Shown here in pieces: positions 16,194 through 23,796 of a DNA stretch of 64,000 bases. Under the pieces are notes generated by a model. It ran no database searches, was not told where the DNA came from, and saw nothing but the letters and a program-made list of their open reading frames with translations. Source of the stretch: Microbacterium trichothecenolyticum (GTDB taxonomy: Bacteria; Actinomycetota; Actinomycetes; Actinomycetales; Microbacteriaceae); the NCBI RefSeq assembly GCF_030818955.1, contig NZ_JAUTBF010000001.1:3348001-3412000 (forward strand), given 5' to 3'. The position numbers and the translations under genes are program-made. The stretch's first letter is position 1. Every line of letters starts with the position of its first letter.

Positions 16194-17198
16194 GTGCGTT
16201 ACGCCCAGAGCGTCGCCGACCTCGTCGGCAACACCCCCCTCGTCCGCCTCACCCGCGTCACCGACGGCATCGCCGCGACGGTGCTGGCGAAGATCGAGTA
16301 CGTCAACCCCGGCGGCTCGGCGAAGGACCGCATCGCCGCCAACATCATCGACGCCGCCGAGCGTGACGGACACCTGCAGCCCGGCGGCGTGATCGTCGAG
16401 CCGACCAGCGGCAACACCGGCGTCGGACTCGCCCTCGTCGCGCAGCAGCGCGGCTACCGCTGCGTCTTCGTCGTGCCCGACAAGGTCGCCGAGGACAAGC
16501 GCGCGGTGCTGCGGGCCTACGGAGCCGAGGTCGTGGTGACCCCCACCAACGTCGAGCCCGACGACCCCGACTCGTACTACAGCGTGTCGGACCGGCTCGT
16601 GCGGGAGATCCCCGGGGCGTTCAAGCCCAACCAGTACGCCAACCCGAACGGCCCCCGCAGTCACTACGAGACCACCGGTCCCGAGATCTGGCGCGATACT
16701 GACGGGACGCTCACGCATTTCGTGGCCGGCGTCGGCACGGGCGGCACGATCAGCGGTACGGGCCGCTACCTGCGTGAGGTCGCGGGCTCGAGCGTGCGCA
16801 TCGTCGGCGTCGACCCGGTCGGCTCGATCTATTCGGGCGGCGACATCCACGGCTACGACGTCGAGGGCGTCGGCGAAGACTTCTGGCCCCCGGCCTTCGA
16901 CCCCACGGTGGTCGACGCCTACGAGCGCGTGTCCGACGCCGAGTCGTTCGCGATGACCCGCCGCCTCGCCCGCGAAGAGGGCTTGCTCGTCGGCGGCTCC
17001 AGCGGAATGGCCGTCGTCGGAGCCCTGCGCGTCGCCCGCGACCTGCCCGCCGACGCCGTCATGGTCGTCGTCCTGCCCGACCACGGTCGCGGCTACCTCA
17101 GCAAGATCTTCGACGACGAGTGGATGACCGCGCGCGGCTACGACGTCGACGCCCCGGCATCCGTTCTTCCCTCGAGCACCCAGGAGCACTCCGCATGA
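16194..17198 (+). CDS. cbs: Cystathionine beta-synthase / cysteine synthase family
   Basis: 334 aa from GTG 16194 (MRYAQSVADLVGNTPLVRL), the usual start of the family; an upstream TTG at 16110 would overlap the leader peptide. The PLP lysine is in NPGGSAKDRIA near residue 41, the substrate loop in TSGNTG near 72 and the phosphate-binding GTGGTISG near 183. It lacks the C-terminal CBS regulatory pair, so it is the short bacterial form. It likely condenses serine (or O-acetylserine) with homocysteine. The ATGA overlap with the gamma-synthase gene indicates a two-gene transsulfuration operon under the Cys-rich leader. Confidence 0.88.
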   Translation: MRYAQSVADLVGNTPLVRLTRVTDGIAATVLAKIEYVNPGGSAKDRIAANIIDAAERDGHLQPGGVIVEPTSGNTGVGLALVAQQRGYRCVFVVPDKVAEDKRAVLRAYGAEVVVTPTNVEPDDPDSYYSVSDRLVREIPGAFKPNQYANPNGPRSHYETTGPEIWRDTDGTLTHFVAGVGTGGTISGTGRYLREVAGSSVRIVGVDPVGSIYSGGDIHGYDVEGVGEDFWPPAFDPTVVDAYERVSDAESFAMTRRLAREEGLLVGGSSGMAVVGALRVARDLPADAVMVVVLPDHGRGYLSKIFDDEWMTARGYDVDAPASVLPSSTQEHSA

Positions 17199-18355
17199 GC
17201 ACCCACGACGCCGCCCGCGGCTTCGACAGCCTCGCCGTCCACGCAGGGCAAGCGCCCGACGAGACCACCGGCGCCGTCATTCCGCCGATCCACGTCTCCA
17301 CGACGTACGCGCAGGACGGCATCGGGGGTCTGCGCAATGGCTACGAGTACGGCCGCAGCGGCAACCCGACCCGCACGGCGCTGGAGACGCAGATCGCCGC
17401 GCTGGAGGGGGGCGTGCGCGCGCTGTCGTTCTCGTCGGGCCTCGCCGGTGAAGACGCGCTGCTGCGTGCAGCGCTCGTCCCCGGCGACGAGGTGCTGCTC
17501 GGCAACGACGTCTACGGCGGCACCTACCGCCTGCTCGCCCGCGTGCTCGGTCCCTGGGGCGTGAAGCTTCGCGTGGTCGACATGAGCGACCTGGATGCCG
17601 TGGCGGCGGCGATCGACGAGCGTGCGCCGCGCATGGTCTGGGTCGAGACGCCCAGCAACCCGATGCTGCGCATCACCGACATCGCCGGTCTCGCGCGCCT
17701 TGGCCACGCGGCCGGTGCGATCGTGGTCGTGGACAACACGTTCGCCTCACCCGCGCTGCAGCGCCCGATCGCCCTGGGCGCCGACGTCGTCGTGCACTCC
17801 GCCACGAAGTACCTCGGCGGACACAGCGACGTCGTCGGCGGCGCTCTCGCGTTCGCCGACGCGGAGCTGGCCGAGAAGACGCAGTTCCTGCAGTTCGCCG
17901 CCGGGGCGGTGTCGGGCCCGTTCGACGCGTACCTGACCACGCGCGGCATCAAGACCCTCGGCATCCGCATGGAACGCCACAGCGCGAACGCGCAGGCAAT
18001 CGCCGAGTACCTCGCCGGGCACGACCGTGTCGCGAAGGTCTACTACCCGGGCCTCTCGACGCACCCCGGCCACGAGCTCGCCGCGTCGCAGATGAGCGGC
18101 TTCGGCGGCATCGTCTCGCTCGAGCTCGCCGACGGTGCCACCGCCCGCCGGTTCGCGGAGTCGACGCGCCTGTTCACCCTCGCGGAGTCGCTCGGCGGTG
18201 TCGAATCGCTCGTGAACTACCCGGATGCCATGACCCACGCGTCGGTGCGCGGCACCGAGCTCGCGGTGCCCGACACGATCGTGCGACTGTCGGTCGGTAT
18301 CGAGTCGGTCGACGACCTCGTCGCCGACGTCGACCGGGCGCTCGCCGCGCTCTGA
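17195..18355 (+). CDS. metB: Cystathionine gamma-synthase/lyase (PLP)
   Basis: 386 aa, typical for Cys/Met metabolism PLP enzymes. Visible landmarks: YEYGRSGNPTR near 48-58, SSGLAGEDAL near 79, VVVDNTFASP near 175 and the PLP lysine in VVHSATKYLGGHSD near 201-208. The family interconverts cystathionine, homocysteine and cysteine; synthase and lyase cannot be told apart with certainty from these motifs, but pairing with cbs favours reverse transsulfuration (lyase) as strongly as the metB name suggests the synthase. Membership of the cysteine-leader operon is clear. Confidence 0.88.
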   Translation: MSTHDAARGFDSLAVHAGQAPDETTGAVIPPIHVSTTYAQDGIGGLRNGYEYGRSGNPTRTALETQIAALEGGVRALSFSSGLAGEDALLRAALVPGDEVLLGNDVYGGTYRLLARVLGPWGVKLRVVDMSDLDAVAAAIDERAPRMVWVETPSNPMLRITDIAGLARLGHAAGAIVVVDNTFASPALQRPIALGADVVVHSATKYLGGHSDVVGGALAFADAELAEKTQFLQFAAGAVSGPFDAYLTTRGIKTLGIRMERHSANAQAIAEYLAGHDRVAKVYYPGLSTHPGHELAASQMSGFGGIVSLELADGATARRFAESTRLFTLAESLGGVESLVNYPDAMTHASVRGTELAVPDTIVRLSVGIESVDDLVADVDRALAAL

Positions 18356-18430
18356 CCCGGGCGCGCGCCGCGCTCTGACGGGCGCGCGCCGCGCCCTGAC
18401 CCGGGGCGCCGCGTCCTGACCCGCGGCCAC
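18346..18430 (+). repeat. GC-rich imperfect tandem repeat over the metB 3' end
   Basis: Three to four units of about 24 bp, each containing a form of GCGCTCTGACCCGGGCGC; the first unit includes the last codons and stop of metB. The repeats fill most of the 113-bp gap to the convergent reductase gene and could fold into GC-only hairpins that act as a terminator. Looks like local slippage duplication. Confidence 0.6.
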
Positions 18431-18468
18431 CGCCACTGCACGCGTTGGCTCGCGCCGCGCCGCCGCGG

Positions 18469-19104
18469 TCACCGCGCCGCGCGGGCGAGGTTGCGCTCGA
18501 GCTCGTCGCGGTTCTGGCGCACGACGTAGGCGGGCTGGTCGCGCTCGACGCGCCAGCTCTCCGACAGGGGGCCGATGTTGACCGTGTCGAACCCGAACTC
18601 GTCATAGATGCGCGTCACGAGGGCGGCGGCGGCGTCGGAGTCGCTGGAGGTAGCGAGCGCGCGACGGTTCTCGGTGCCGGCGGGGGAGCCGTCGGTGAGG
18701 ATATCGGCGGCCATGATGTGATTGAACGCCTTCACGACGGTCGACTGCGGCAGGTGCTCCTGCAGCATCTGGGACGTGGTCGTCTGCTTGTCATCGAGGG
18801 CGATGATGTGGCCGTCGCGCTCGAAGTAGTAGTTGTTCGTGTCGAGCACGGTCTTGCCGGCCAGCGGCTCCACGGGCACGTCGCGGTAGGCCTTGAGCGG
18901 CACCGTCACGACGGCGATGTCCGCCGCCTCGGCCGCCTCGGCGGCGGTGGCTGCTCGCGCTCGATCTCCCACCGATGCGACGAGGGCAGTGAGGGTCTCG
19001 GGCCCGCGCGAGTTCGCGATCACGACGTCGTAGCCGTTCTTCGCGAAGCCCTTCGCGAGGGCCGAGCCGATGTGTCCTGCTCCGATGATTCCTACGGTTG
19101 TCAT
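18469..19104 (-). CDS. NADPH-dependent F420 reductase-like protein
   Basis: 211 aa from ATG 19104. N-terminal dinucleotide-binding motif VGIIGAGHIGSALAKGF; then VIANSRGP and DIAVVTVPL as in F420-dependent NADP reductases and related 6-phosphogluconate-dehydrogenase-like oxidoreductases. Family members transfer hydride between NADPH and F420 or reduce other carbonyls. A well-formed promoter on the same strand lies 69 nt upstream, unusually AT-rich for this region. Confidence 0.8.
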   Translation of the reverse strand: MTTVGIIGAGHIGSALAKGFAKNGYDVVIANSRGPETLTALVASVGDRARAATAAEAAEAADIAVVTVPLKAYRDVPVEPLAGKTVLDTNNYYFERDGHIIALDDKQTTTSQMLQEHLPQSTVVKAFNHIMAADILTDGSPAGTENRRALATSSDSDAAAALVTRIYDEFGFDTVNIGPLSESWRVERDQPAYVVRQNRDELERNLARAAR

Positions 19105-19172
19105 GCGAACCGGCAACCGTGTCGGGGACACGGACATTCCCGGTCGCCCCGCCGAGACATCACCGGCGTAAA

Positions 19173-19201
19173 TAATTAGCAGCTTGAGATATTCATGTCA
19201 A
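19173..19201 (-). promoter_or_regulatory. Consensus-like sigma-70 promoter of the F420 reductase-like gene
   Basis: Read on the minus strand: TTGACA (19201-19196), a 17-bp spacer, TAATTA (19178-19173). Start of transcription would be near 19166, giving a leader of about 60 nt. This is the best-matching housekeeping promoter in the window, so the gene is probably expressed constitutively unless repressed. Confidence 0.7.
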
Positions 19202-19312
19202 CCGCCCTTCCCGCGCGGCGCGCACGCCTTAACGTCTTACCTGTCGCACCCTCGCGCGAGTGGTCGCCGGCCGGTGTTCGGGTCACCGTCCTGCTGGACC
19301 TGTGAGGGCGAC

Positions 19313-19358
19313 GGCCCCCGGTGGACGCGGCTTCGGACCACCGGGGGCCGCTTTCTTT
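19313..19358 (+). terminator. Strong hairpin with T-rich tail upstream of the TauE gene
   Basis: GGCCCCCGGTGG (19313-19324) pairs perfectly with CCACCGGGGGCC (19338-19349), followed by a CTTTCTTTCC tail. In sequence it is a plus-strand intrinsic terminator, yet no plus-strand gene ends here: the gene to the left runs the other way. It lies 29 bp before the TauE/SafE start, so it could be a leader attenuator of that gene or end a small RNA transcribed from about 19.2 kb. Confidence 0.65.
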
Positions 19359-19386
19359 CCCCGGCCCGAATGCGAGACTGGTCGTC

Positions 19387-20184
19387 GTGCACGTCACAAC
19401 CCGCCCACCCCGCACCGCTCGCTTCTTTCTCGTGTGCGTGGCTGTCGGGCTGCTCGCGGGTCTGATGTCGGGCCTGTTCGGTGTCGGCGGCGGAACGGTG
19501 ATCGTGCCGCTGCTGGTGCTCGTCCTCGGCTTCGACCAGCGTCTCGCCGCGGGGACCTCGCTCGCCGCGATCGTGCCGATCGCCTCGGTGGGCGTGATCA
19601 CTTACGCCGTCGAGGGCCACGTCGCGTGGCTTCCCGCCCTGATCCTCGCCGCGGGCGCCGTCGGCGGTGCGCAGATCGGCACCTGGCTGCTGCCGAAGCT
19701 GTCGCAGACCGCCCTGCGCTGGTCTTTCGTCGCGTTCCTGCTCGTCGTGATCGTGAGCCTGTACTTCGTCATCCCCTCCCGTGACGCCGAGCTGGAACTC
19801 ACCTGGATCACGGGACCGGGGCTCGCGGTGCTCGGTGTGGTCACCGGCATCCTGGCGGGTCTGCTGGGCGTGGGCGGGGGCATCATCGTGGTCCCGGCGT
19901 TGCTCTTGCTGTTCGGTGCGAGCGACCTGATCGCGAAGGGCACCTCGTTGCTCATGATGATCCCGACGGCTCTGTCGGGCACCGCGGGTAATTTGCGTCG
20001 TCGCAACGTCGACCTCGCGGGTGCGGCGTGCGTGGGCGTCGCCGCGTGCGCGACCACCGCGCTCGGCGCGCAGATCGCCATGGCCGTCGATCCGTTCGTG
20101 GCGAACGTGCTCTTCTCGGTCTTCCTCGTCTTCATCGCCGGGCAGATCGCGGTGAAAGCGGTGCGCGGCCGTCATCAGCGCTGA
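19387..20184 (+). CDS. TauE/SafE family anion exporter
   Basis: 265 aa, eight or so hydrophobic segments. The internal duplication of the family is obvious: GLFGVGGGTVIVPLL near 25 and GLLGVGGGIIVVPALL near 160. Members transport sulfite, sulfoacetate or other organosulfur anions across the cytoplasmic membrane. Starts at GTG 19387 just before the first helix. The neighbouring transsulfuration operon makes a sulfur role attractive, though it is in a separate unit behind a terminator-like hairpin. Confidence 0.85.
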   Translation: MHVTTRPPRTARFFLVCVAVGLLAGLMSGLFGVGGGTVIVPLLVLVLGFDQRLAAGTSLAAIVPIASVGVITYAVEGHVAWLPALILAAGAVGGAQIGTWLLPKLSQTALRWSFVAFLLVVIVSLYFVIPSRDAELELTWITGPGLAVLGVVTGILAGLLGVGGGIIVVPALLLLFGASDLIAKGTSLLMMIPTALSGTAGNLRRRNVDLAGAACVGVAACATTALGAQIAMAVDPFVANVLFSVFLVFIAGQIAVKAVRGRHQR

Positions 20185-20232
20185 CGCGGCCGACCGCCGG
20201 TCACGATCCGGACCCCGCCGTAGACTGGTCAG

Positions 20233-20682
20233 GTGCCCGTGAATCCTGATCTGGTCGGTCGTGCCTTCCCGCCGACCGTGCCCTACCTGGTCGGCCGCGA
20301 GAAGGTGCGCGAGTTCGCCCGCGCCGTCTTCGCCGACGCCCCGCAGCACTCCGACCCCGACGCCGCGCGCGCGCTCGGGTACGCCGACGTCGTCGCTCCG
20401 CCGACGTTCGCGATGGTGGTGCAGGACCTCACCCTGCAGCAGCTGCTCGGCGACCCCGACTCGGGCATCGAACTGTCGCGCCTGGTGCACGCGGAGCAGC
20501 GCTTCCGCTACACCCGCCCCATCGTCGCGGGCGACGAGCTCGTCGCGACCCTGTCGGTCACCGGCATCCGTTCGATGGGCGGCAACGCGATGATCACCAG
20601 CGAGGCCGAGATCGTGGATGCCGACGGCGCCCACGTCGTGACCACGACCAGTGTTCTGCTGGCGGGGGAGGCGGGTGCATGA
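20233..20682 (+). CDS. hadA: HadA-like MaoC-family dehydratase subunit
   Basis: 149 aa from GTG 20233. N-terminal hot-dog type subunit without the catalytic Asp-His; the landmarks are VGRAFPPTVPYLVGREKVREFA and ADVVAPPTFAMV. In actinobacteria HadA pairs with a catalytic HadB to dehydrate (3R)-hydroxyacyl-ACP in fatty acid elongation. The stop overlaps the hadB start (ATGA), as expected for subunits of one complex. The hadA-hadB-murB order is conserved in the phylum. Confidence 0.82.
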   Translation: MPVNPDLVGRAFPPTVPYLVGREKVREFARAVFADAPQHSDPDAARALGYADVVAPPTFAMVVQDLTLQQLLGDPDSGIELSRLVHAEQRFRYTRPIVAGDELVATLSVTGIRSMGGNAMITSEAEIVDADGAHVVTTTSVLLAGEAGA

Positions 20683-21083
20683 GCGGGTTCATCGTGGGCG
20701 AGGTCATCGCCGAGCGCTCCGTGCATCTGACCCGCGAGTCGCTCGTGCGCTATGCGGGGGCATCCGGCGATTTCAACCCCATCCACTACCGCGACGACGT
20801 CGCCGCAGCCGTCGGTCTTCCGGGGGTGCTCGCGCACGGCATGCTCACGATGGGCATCGCGGTGGGTACGCTCGCGGATGCGCTGGGTGACTCCGGCCGC
20901 ATCGCCGAGTACGGTGTCCGGTTCACGCGACCCGTCGTCGTCGACCCCGAGACCGGCGCCGACCTGCACGTGAGCGCGAAGGTGGGTGCGGTCGACGACG
21001 AGATAGCCCGCATCGACCTCACCGTCACGTTCGCCGAGACCACCGTGCTCGGCAAGGCGCAGGTGCGGGTGCGGCTGCCCTGA
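20679..21083 (+). CDS. hadB: HadB-like (3R)-hydroxyacyl-ACP dehydratase subunit
   Basis: 134 aa. MaoC hot-dog domain with the catalytic pair in ASGDFNPIHYRDD (Asp, then His five residues on) near 31-43, and GLPGVLAHGMLTMG. Works with the preceding hadA product. Its stop overlaps the murB start by 1 bp (TGATG), so all three genes are translationally coupled. Confidence 0.85.
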   Translation: MSGFIVGEVIAERSVHLTRESLVRYAGASGDFNPIHYRDDVAAAVGLPGVLAHGMLTMGIAVGTLADALGDSGRIAEYGVRFTRPVVVDPETGADLHVSAKVGAVDDEIARIDLTVTFAETTVLGKAQVRVRLP

Positions 21084-22219
21084 TGCCCGAGGTCCCTCCG
21101 ATCCCGCTCTCGCAGCTGACCACTCTGCGTACCGGTGGCACGCCCGCCCGCATCGTCGAGGCGCGCACCGCCGCCGAGCTCGTCGCCGCGCTCCGCGAGG
21201 TGTGGGCCGAGGGTGAGCCGTGGTTCGTGCTCGGCGGCGGATCGAACCTCTTCGCCGGCGACGAGCCCTTCGAGGGCACCGTCGTGCTCGTGCGCACCGC
21301 GGGGATCGAGGAGCTCCCGGGGTCGCGCCCCGGAACCGTACGCCTGCGCGTCCAGGCAGGTCACGACTGGGACGCTCTGGTGGCGGAGACCGTCGAGCGG
21401 GGGCTCGCCGGGATCGAGGCGATGTCGGGCATTCCGGGTACCGTCGGTGCCGCCCCCGTGCAGAACGTCGGCGCGTACGGCCAGGAGATCGTGCAGACCC
21501 TCGTCGAGGTGGAGCTGATCGACGAGTCGACGGGCGAGGTCTCGGTCGTTCCCGCGGTCGAACTCGGCCTGGGCTTTCGTACCTCAGTGCTCAAGCAGCA
21601 TTACGGCTCGATCCCCGATCGTTCGGCGGTGATCCTCTCGGTCACCCTCGAGCTCGAGCGCATTGGCGACGGTGCCCGACCCATCGTGGGGGAGCAGTTG
21701 CGGGGGGCACTGGGCCTGGATGCCGATGAGGCGGTGTCGCTGCGCTGGATCCGCGATCACGTGCTGGCGACGCGCGCCCGCAAGGGGATGGTGCTCGACG
21801 CGCAGGACCCGGACACCTGGAGTGCCGGTTCGTTCTTCCAGAACGCCATCGTCTCGGAGGCGTTCGCCCGGACTCTGCCCGACGCGTGCCCGAAGTGGCC
21901 GATGGCGCCGGTGCTCGACCCGGTGACGGTGATCCCGCTCGCCGCGTTCGATGGCATCCTTCCGCCGCCCGTGGTGGAGCGGCACGAGGTCAAGGTCAGC
22001 GCCGCGTGGCTCATCGAGAACGCGGGATTGCGCCGCGGCTTCCGCTTGCCGCGCTCGCGCGCGGGGCTGTCGACCAAGCACACCCTCGCCCTGACCAACC
22101 GCGGCGAGGCGACGGCGGCCGAGATCGCCGAACTCGCCCGCTTCGTCCAGAGCCGGGTGCACGCGGAGTTCGGTCTGCTGCTGCAGCCCGAGCCGGTGCT
22201 GGTCAACGTCGAGTTGTAG
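21083..22219 (+). CDS. murB: UDP-N-acetylenolpyruvoylglucosamine reductase
   Basis: 378 aa. FAD-binding landmarks LTTLRTGG near 11, FVLGGGSNL near 52 and GLAGIEAMSGIPGTVGAAPVQNVGAYGQE near 110-138; the catalytic serine region is SAGSFFQNAIVSE near 245, and the C-terminal SAAWLIENAGL is present. It reduces UDP-GlcNAc-enolpyruvate to UDP-MurNAc with NADPH in the cytosol, the second committed step of peptidoglycan synthesis. Expected to be essential. Confidence 0.93.
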   Translation: MPEVPPIPLSQLTTLRTGGTPARIVEARTAAELVAALREVWAEGEPWFVLGGGSNLFAGDEPFEGTVVLVRTAGIEELPGSRPGTVRLRVQAGHDWDALVAETVERGLAGIEAMSGIPGTVGAAPVQNVGAYGQEIVQTLVEVELIDESTGEVSVVPAVELGLGFRTSVLKQHYGSIPDRSAVILSVTLELERIGDGARPIVGEQLRGALGLDADEAVSLRWIRDHVLATRARKGMVLDAQDPDTWSAGSFFQNAIVSEAFARTLPDACPKWPMAPVLDPVTVIPLAAFDGILPPPVVERHEVKVSAAWLIENAGLRRGFRLPRSRAGLSTKHTLALTNRGEATAAEIAELARFVQSRVHAEFGLLLQPEPVLVNVEL

Positions 22220-22244
22220 CCCGCCCGCGCAGCGCGGCCGGTGT

Positions 22245-22327
22245 GCCGTCGGGCGGAGGCAGTGGTCGGACGTGCCGGGTGGGGATGCCGGTGGGTCGGT
22301 GTGTCGGTTCTGGTTTCCGTCTGACGG
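22245..22327. repeat. 82-bp palindromic element, copy A
   Basis: Outer arm GCCGTCGGGCGGAG (22245-22258), centre GGGGATGCCG, inner word CGGTGTGTCGG, and a degraded right outer arm ending TGACGG. Lies in the gap between the convergent ends of murB and the aminotransferase gene, 49 bp before copy B. The most decayed copy of the family. Confidence 0.6.
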
Positions 22328-22375
22328 TTCGGCGGGGGAGGTCCTGCTGCAGGCCGGTGCCGTCGTTGTGGCAGT

Positions 22376-22457
22376 ACCGTCCCGCGGGGTCTTCGTCGAC
22401 ACGCCGCCCTACGGGGGCACCGACGCGGCGTGTCGACCACGGACTCCGCAGGACGGT
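22376..22457. repeat. 82-bp palindromic element, copy B
   Basis: Outer arms ACCGTCCCGCGGGGT and ACTCCGCAGGACGGT pair with one or two mismatches; the inner arms GTCGACACGCCG (22395-22406) and CGGCGTGTCGAC (22426-22437) pair perfectly. Sits between the convergent ends of murB and the aminotransferase gene and would fold into a long two-part hairpin. Confidence 0.75.
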
Positions 22458-22506
22458 TACGCGGCGCCATGCCGCGGGCGGCGACCGACCCCGCCTCCTC
22501 CCGGCG

Positions 22507-23707
22507 TCAGGAGAACAGGCGCTGGAGGCGCTGCACGCCCTCGAGGAGCTGCTCGTCGCCGAGGGCGTAGGACAGGCGCAGGTAGCCGCTGGGGCCGAAG
22601 GCCTCGCCGGGGACCACGGCCACTTCGGCCTTCTCGAGGATGAGGTCGGCGAGCTCGAGCGAGGTGGTGGGCGTGACGCCGTCCCAGGAACGGTTCAGCA
22701 GTCCCTGCACGTCGGGGTAGACGTAGAACGCGCCGAGGGGGTTCGGCACCTCGACACCGTCGATCTTGGCCAGTTCCGACACGATCAGCTGACGGCGGCG
22801 GTCGAAGGCGAGACGGAACTGCTCCGCCTCGTCCTGCGGGCCGTTGAGGGCTGCGGCCGCGGCGATCTGAGCGACGTTGTTGACGTTGCTCGTCAGGTGC
22901 GACTGCAGGTTGCCGGCGAGCTTCATGGCATCCGCCGGTCCCACCATCCAGCCCACGCGCCACCCGGTCATGGCGTAGGTCTTCGCGACGCCGTTGACGA
23001 GGATCGTCTGCTCGGCGAGCTCGGGAACGGCCTCGACGATCGACACCGCGCGGGTGCCTTCGTAGGTGAGGTTCTGATAGATCTCGTCGGTGATGACCCA
23101 GATGCCGTGCTCGAGCGCCCAGCGGCCGATCTCGGCGGTCTCTTCGGGGGTGTAGACCGAGCCGGTCGGGTTCGAGGGCGAGACGAAGACGAGCACGGTC
23201 GTCTTGTCGGTGCGGGCGGCCTCGAGCTGCGCGACGGTGACCTTGTAGTCCTGGTCGGCACCGGCGAACACCTCGACGGGGGTACCGTCGGCGAGGGCGA
23301 TCGCCTCGGGGTAAGTGGTCCAGTACGGCGCGGGCAGCAGAACCTCGTCGCCGGGGTTCACCACGGTCTGGAAGGCCTGGTACACCGACTGCTTGCCGCC
23401 GTTGGTGACGATGACCTGCGACGGCGCCACCTCGAGGCGCGGAGTCGCGCAGCGTCTTGGCCGCGATCGCTTCGCGCAGCACCGGGAGCCCTGCGGCGGG
23501 GGTGTAGCGGTAGTTCTTGGGGTTCTGCAGCGCCTCGGCGGCGGCATCCACGATGAACGAGGGTGTGGCGAAGTCGGGCTCGCCCGCGGCGTAGGAGATG
23601 ACCGGTCGGCCGGCGGCCTGGAGGGCCTTCGCCTTGGCATCGACCTTCAGGGTCGCGGACTCGGCGATGGCGGACAGCTTGCGGGAGAGCGGGGCGCGGG
23701 AAGTCAC
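22507..23707 (-). pseudogene. aspC: Aspartate/tyrosine aminotransferase (class I/II PLP), frameshifted
   Basis: The N-terminal part ([20 protein letters not shown] ... [14 protein letters not shown] ... [19 protein letters not shown]) and the rest ([17 protein letters not shown] ... [12 protein letters not shown] ... [17 protein letters not shown] with the PLP lysine ... [10 protein letters not shown]) are in different frames. The break is near 23437-23443, where a conserved D-S-G-L-E-V is expected and one extra base is present; removing it gives exactly 400 codons. Likely a family I aspartate transaminase, normally a housekeeping gene beside murB in this lineage, which makes a sequencing error as plausible as real loss. 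Confidence 0.82.
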
Positions 23708-23796
23708 GGGGAAAGCCTACTGTTTGCGCCCTCGCGCGGAGAGGGTGTGACGCCGCGCGGTCTGGGGCGGGCGCACGGCTCCGATAGCGTGGCGGG

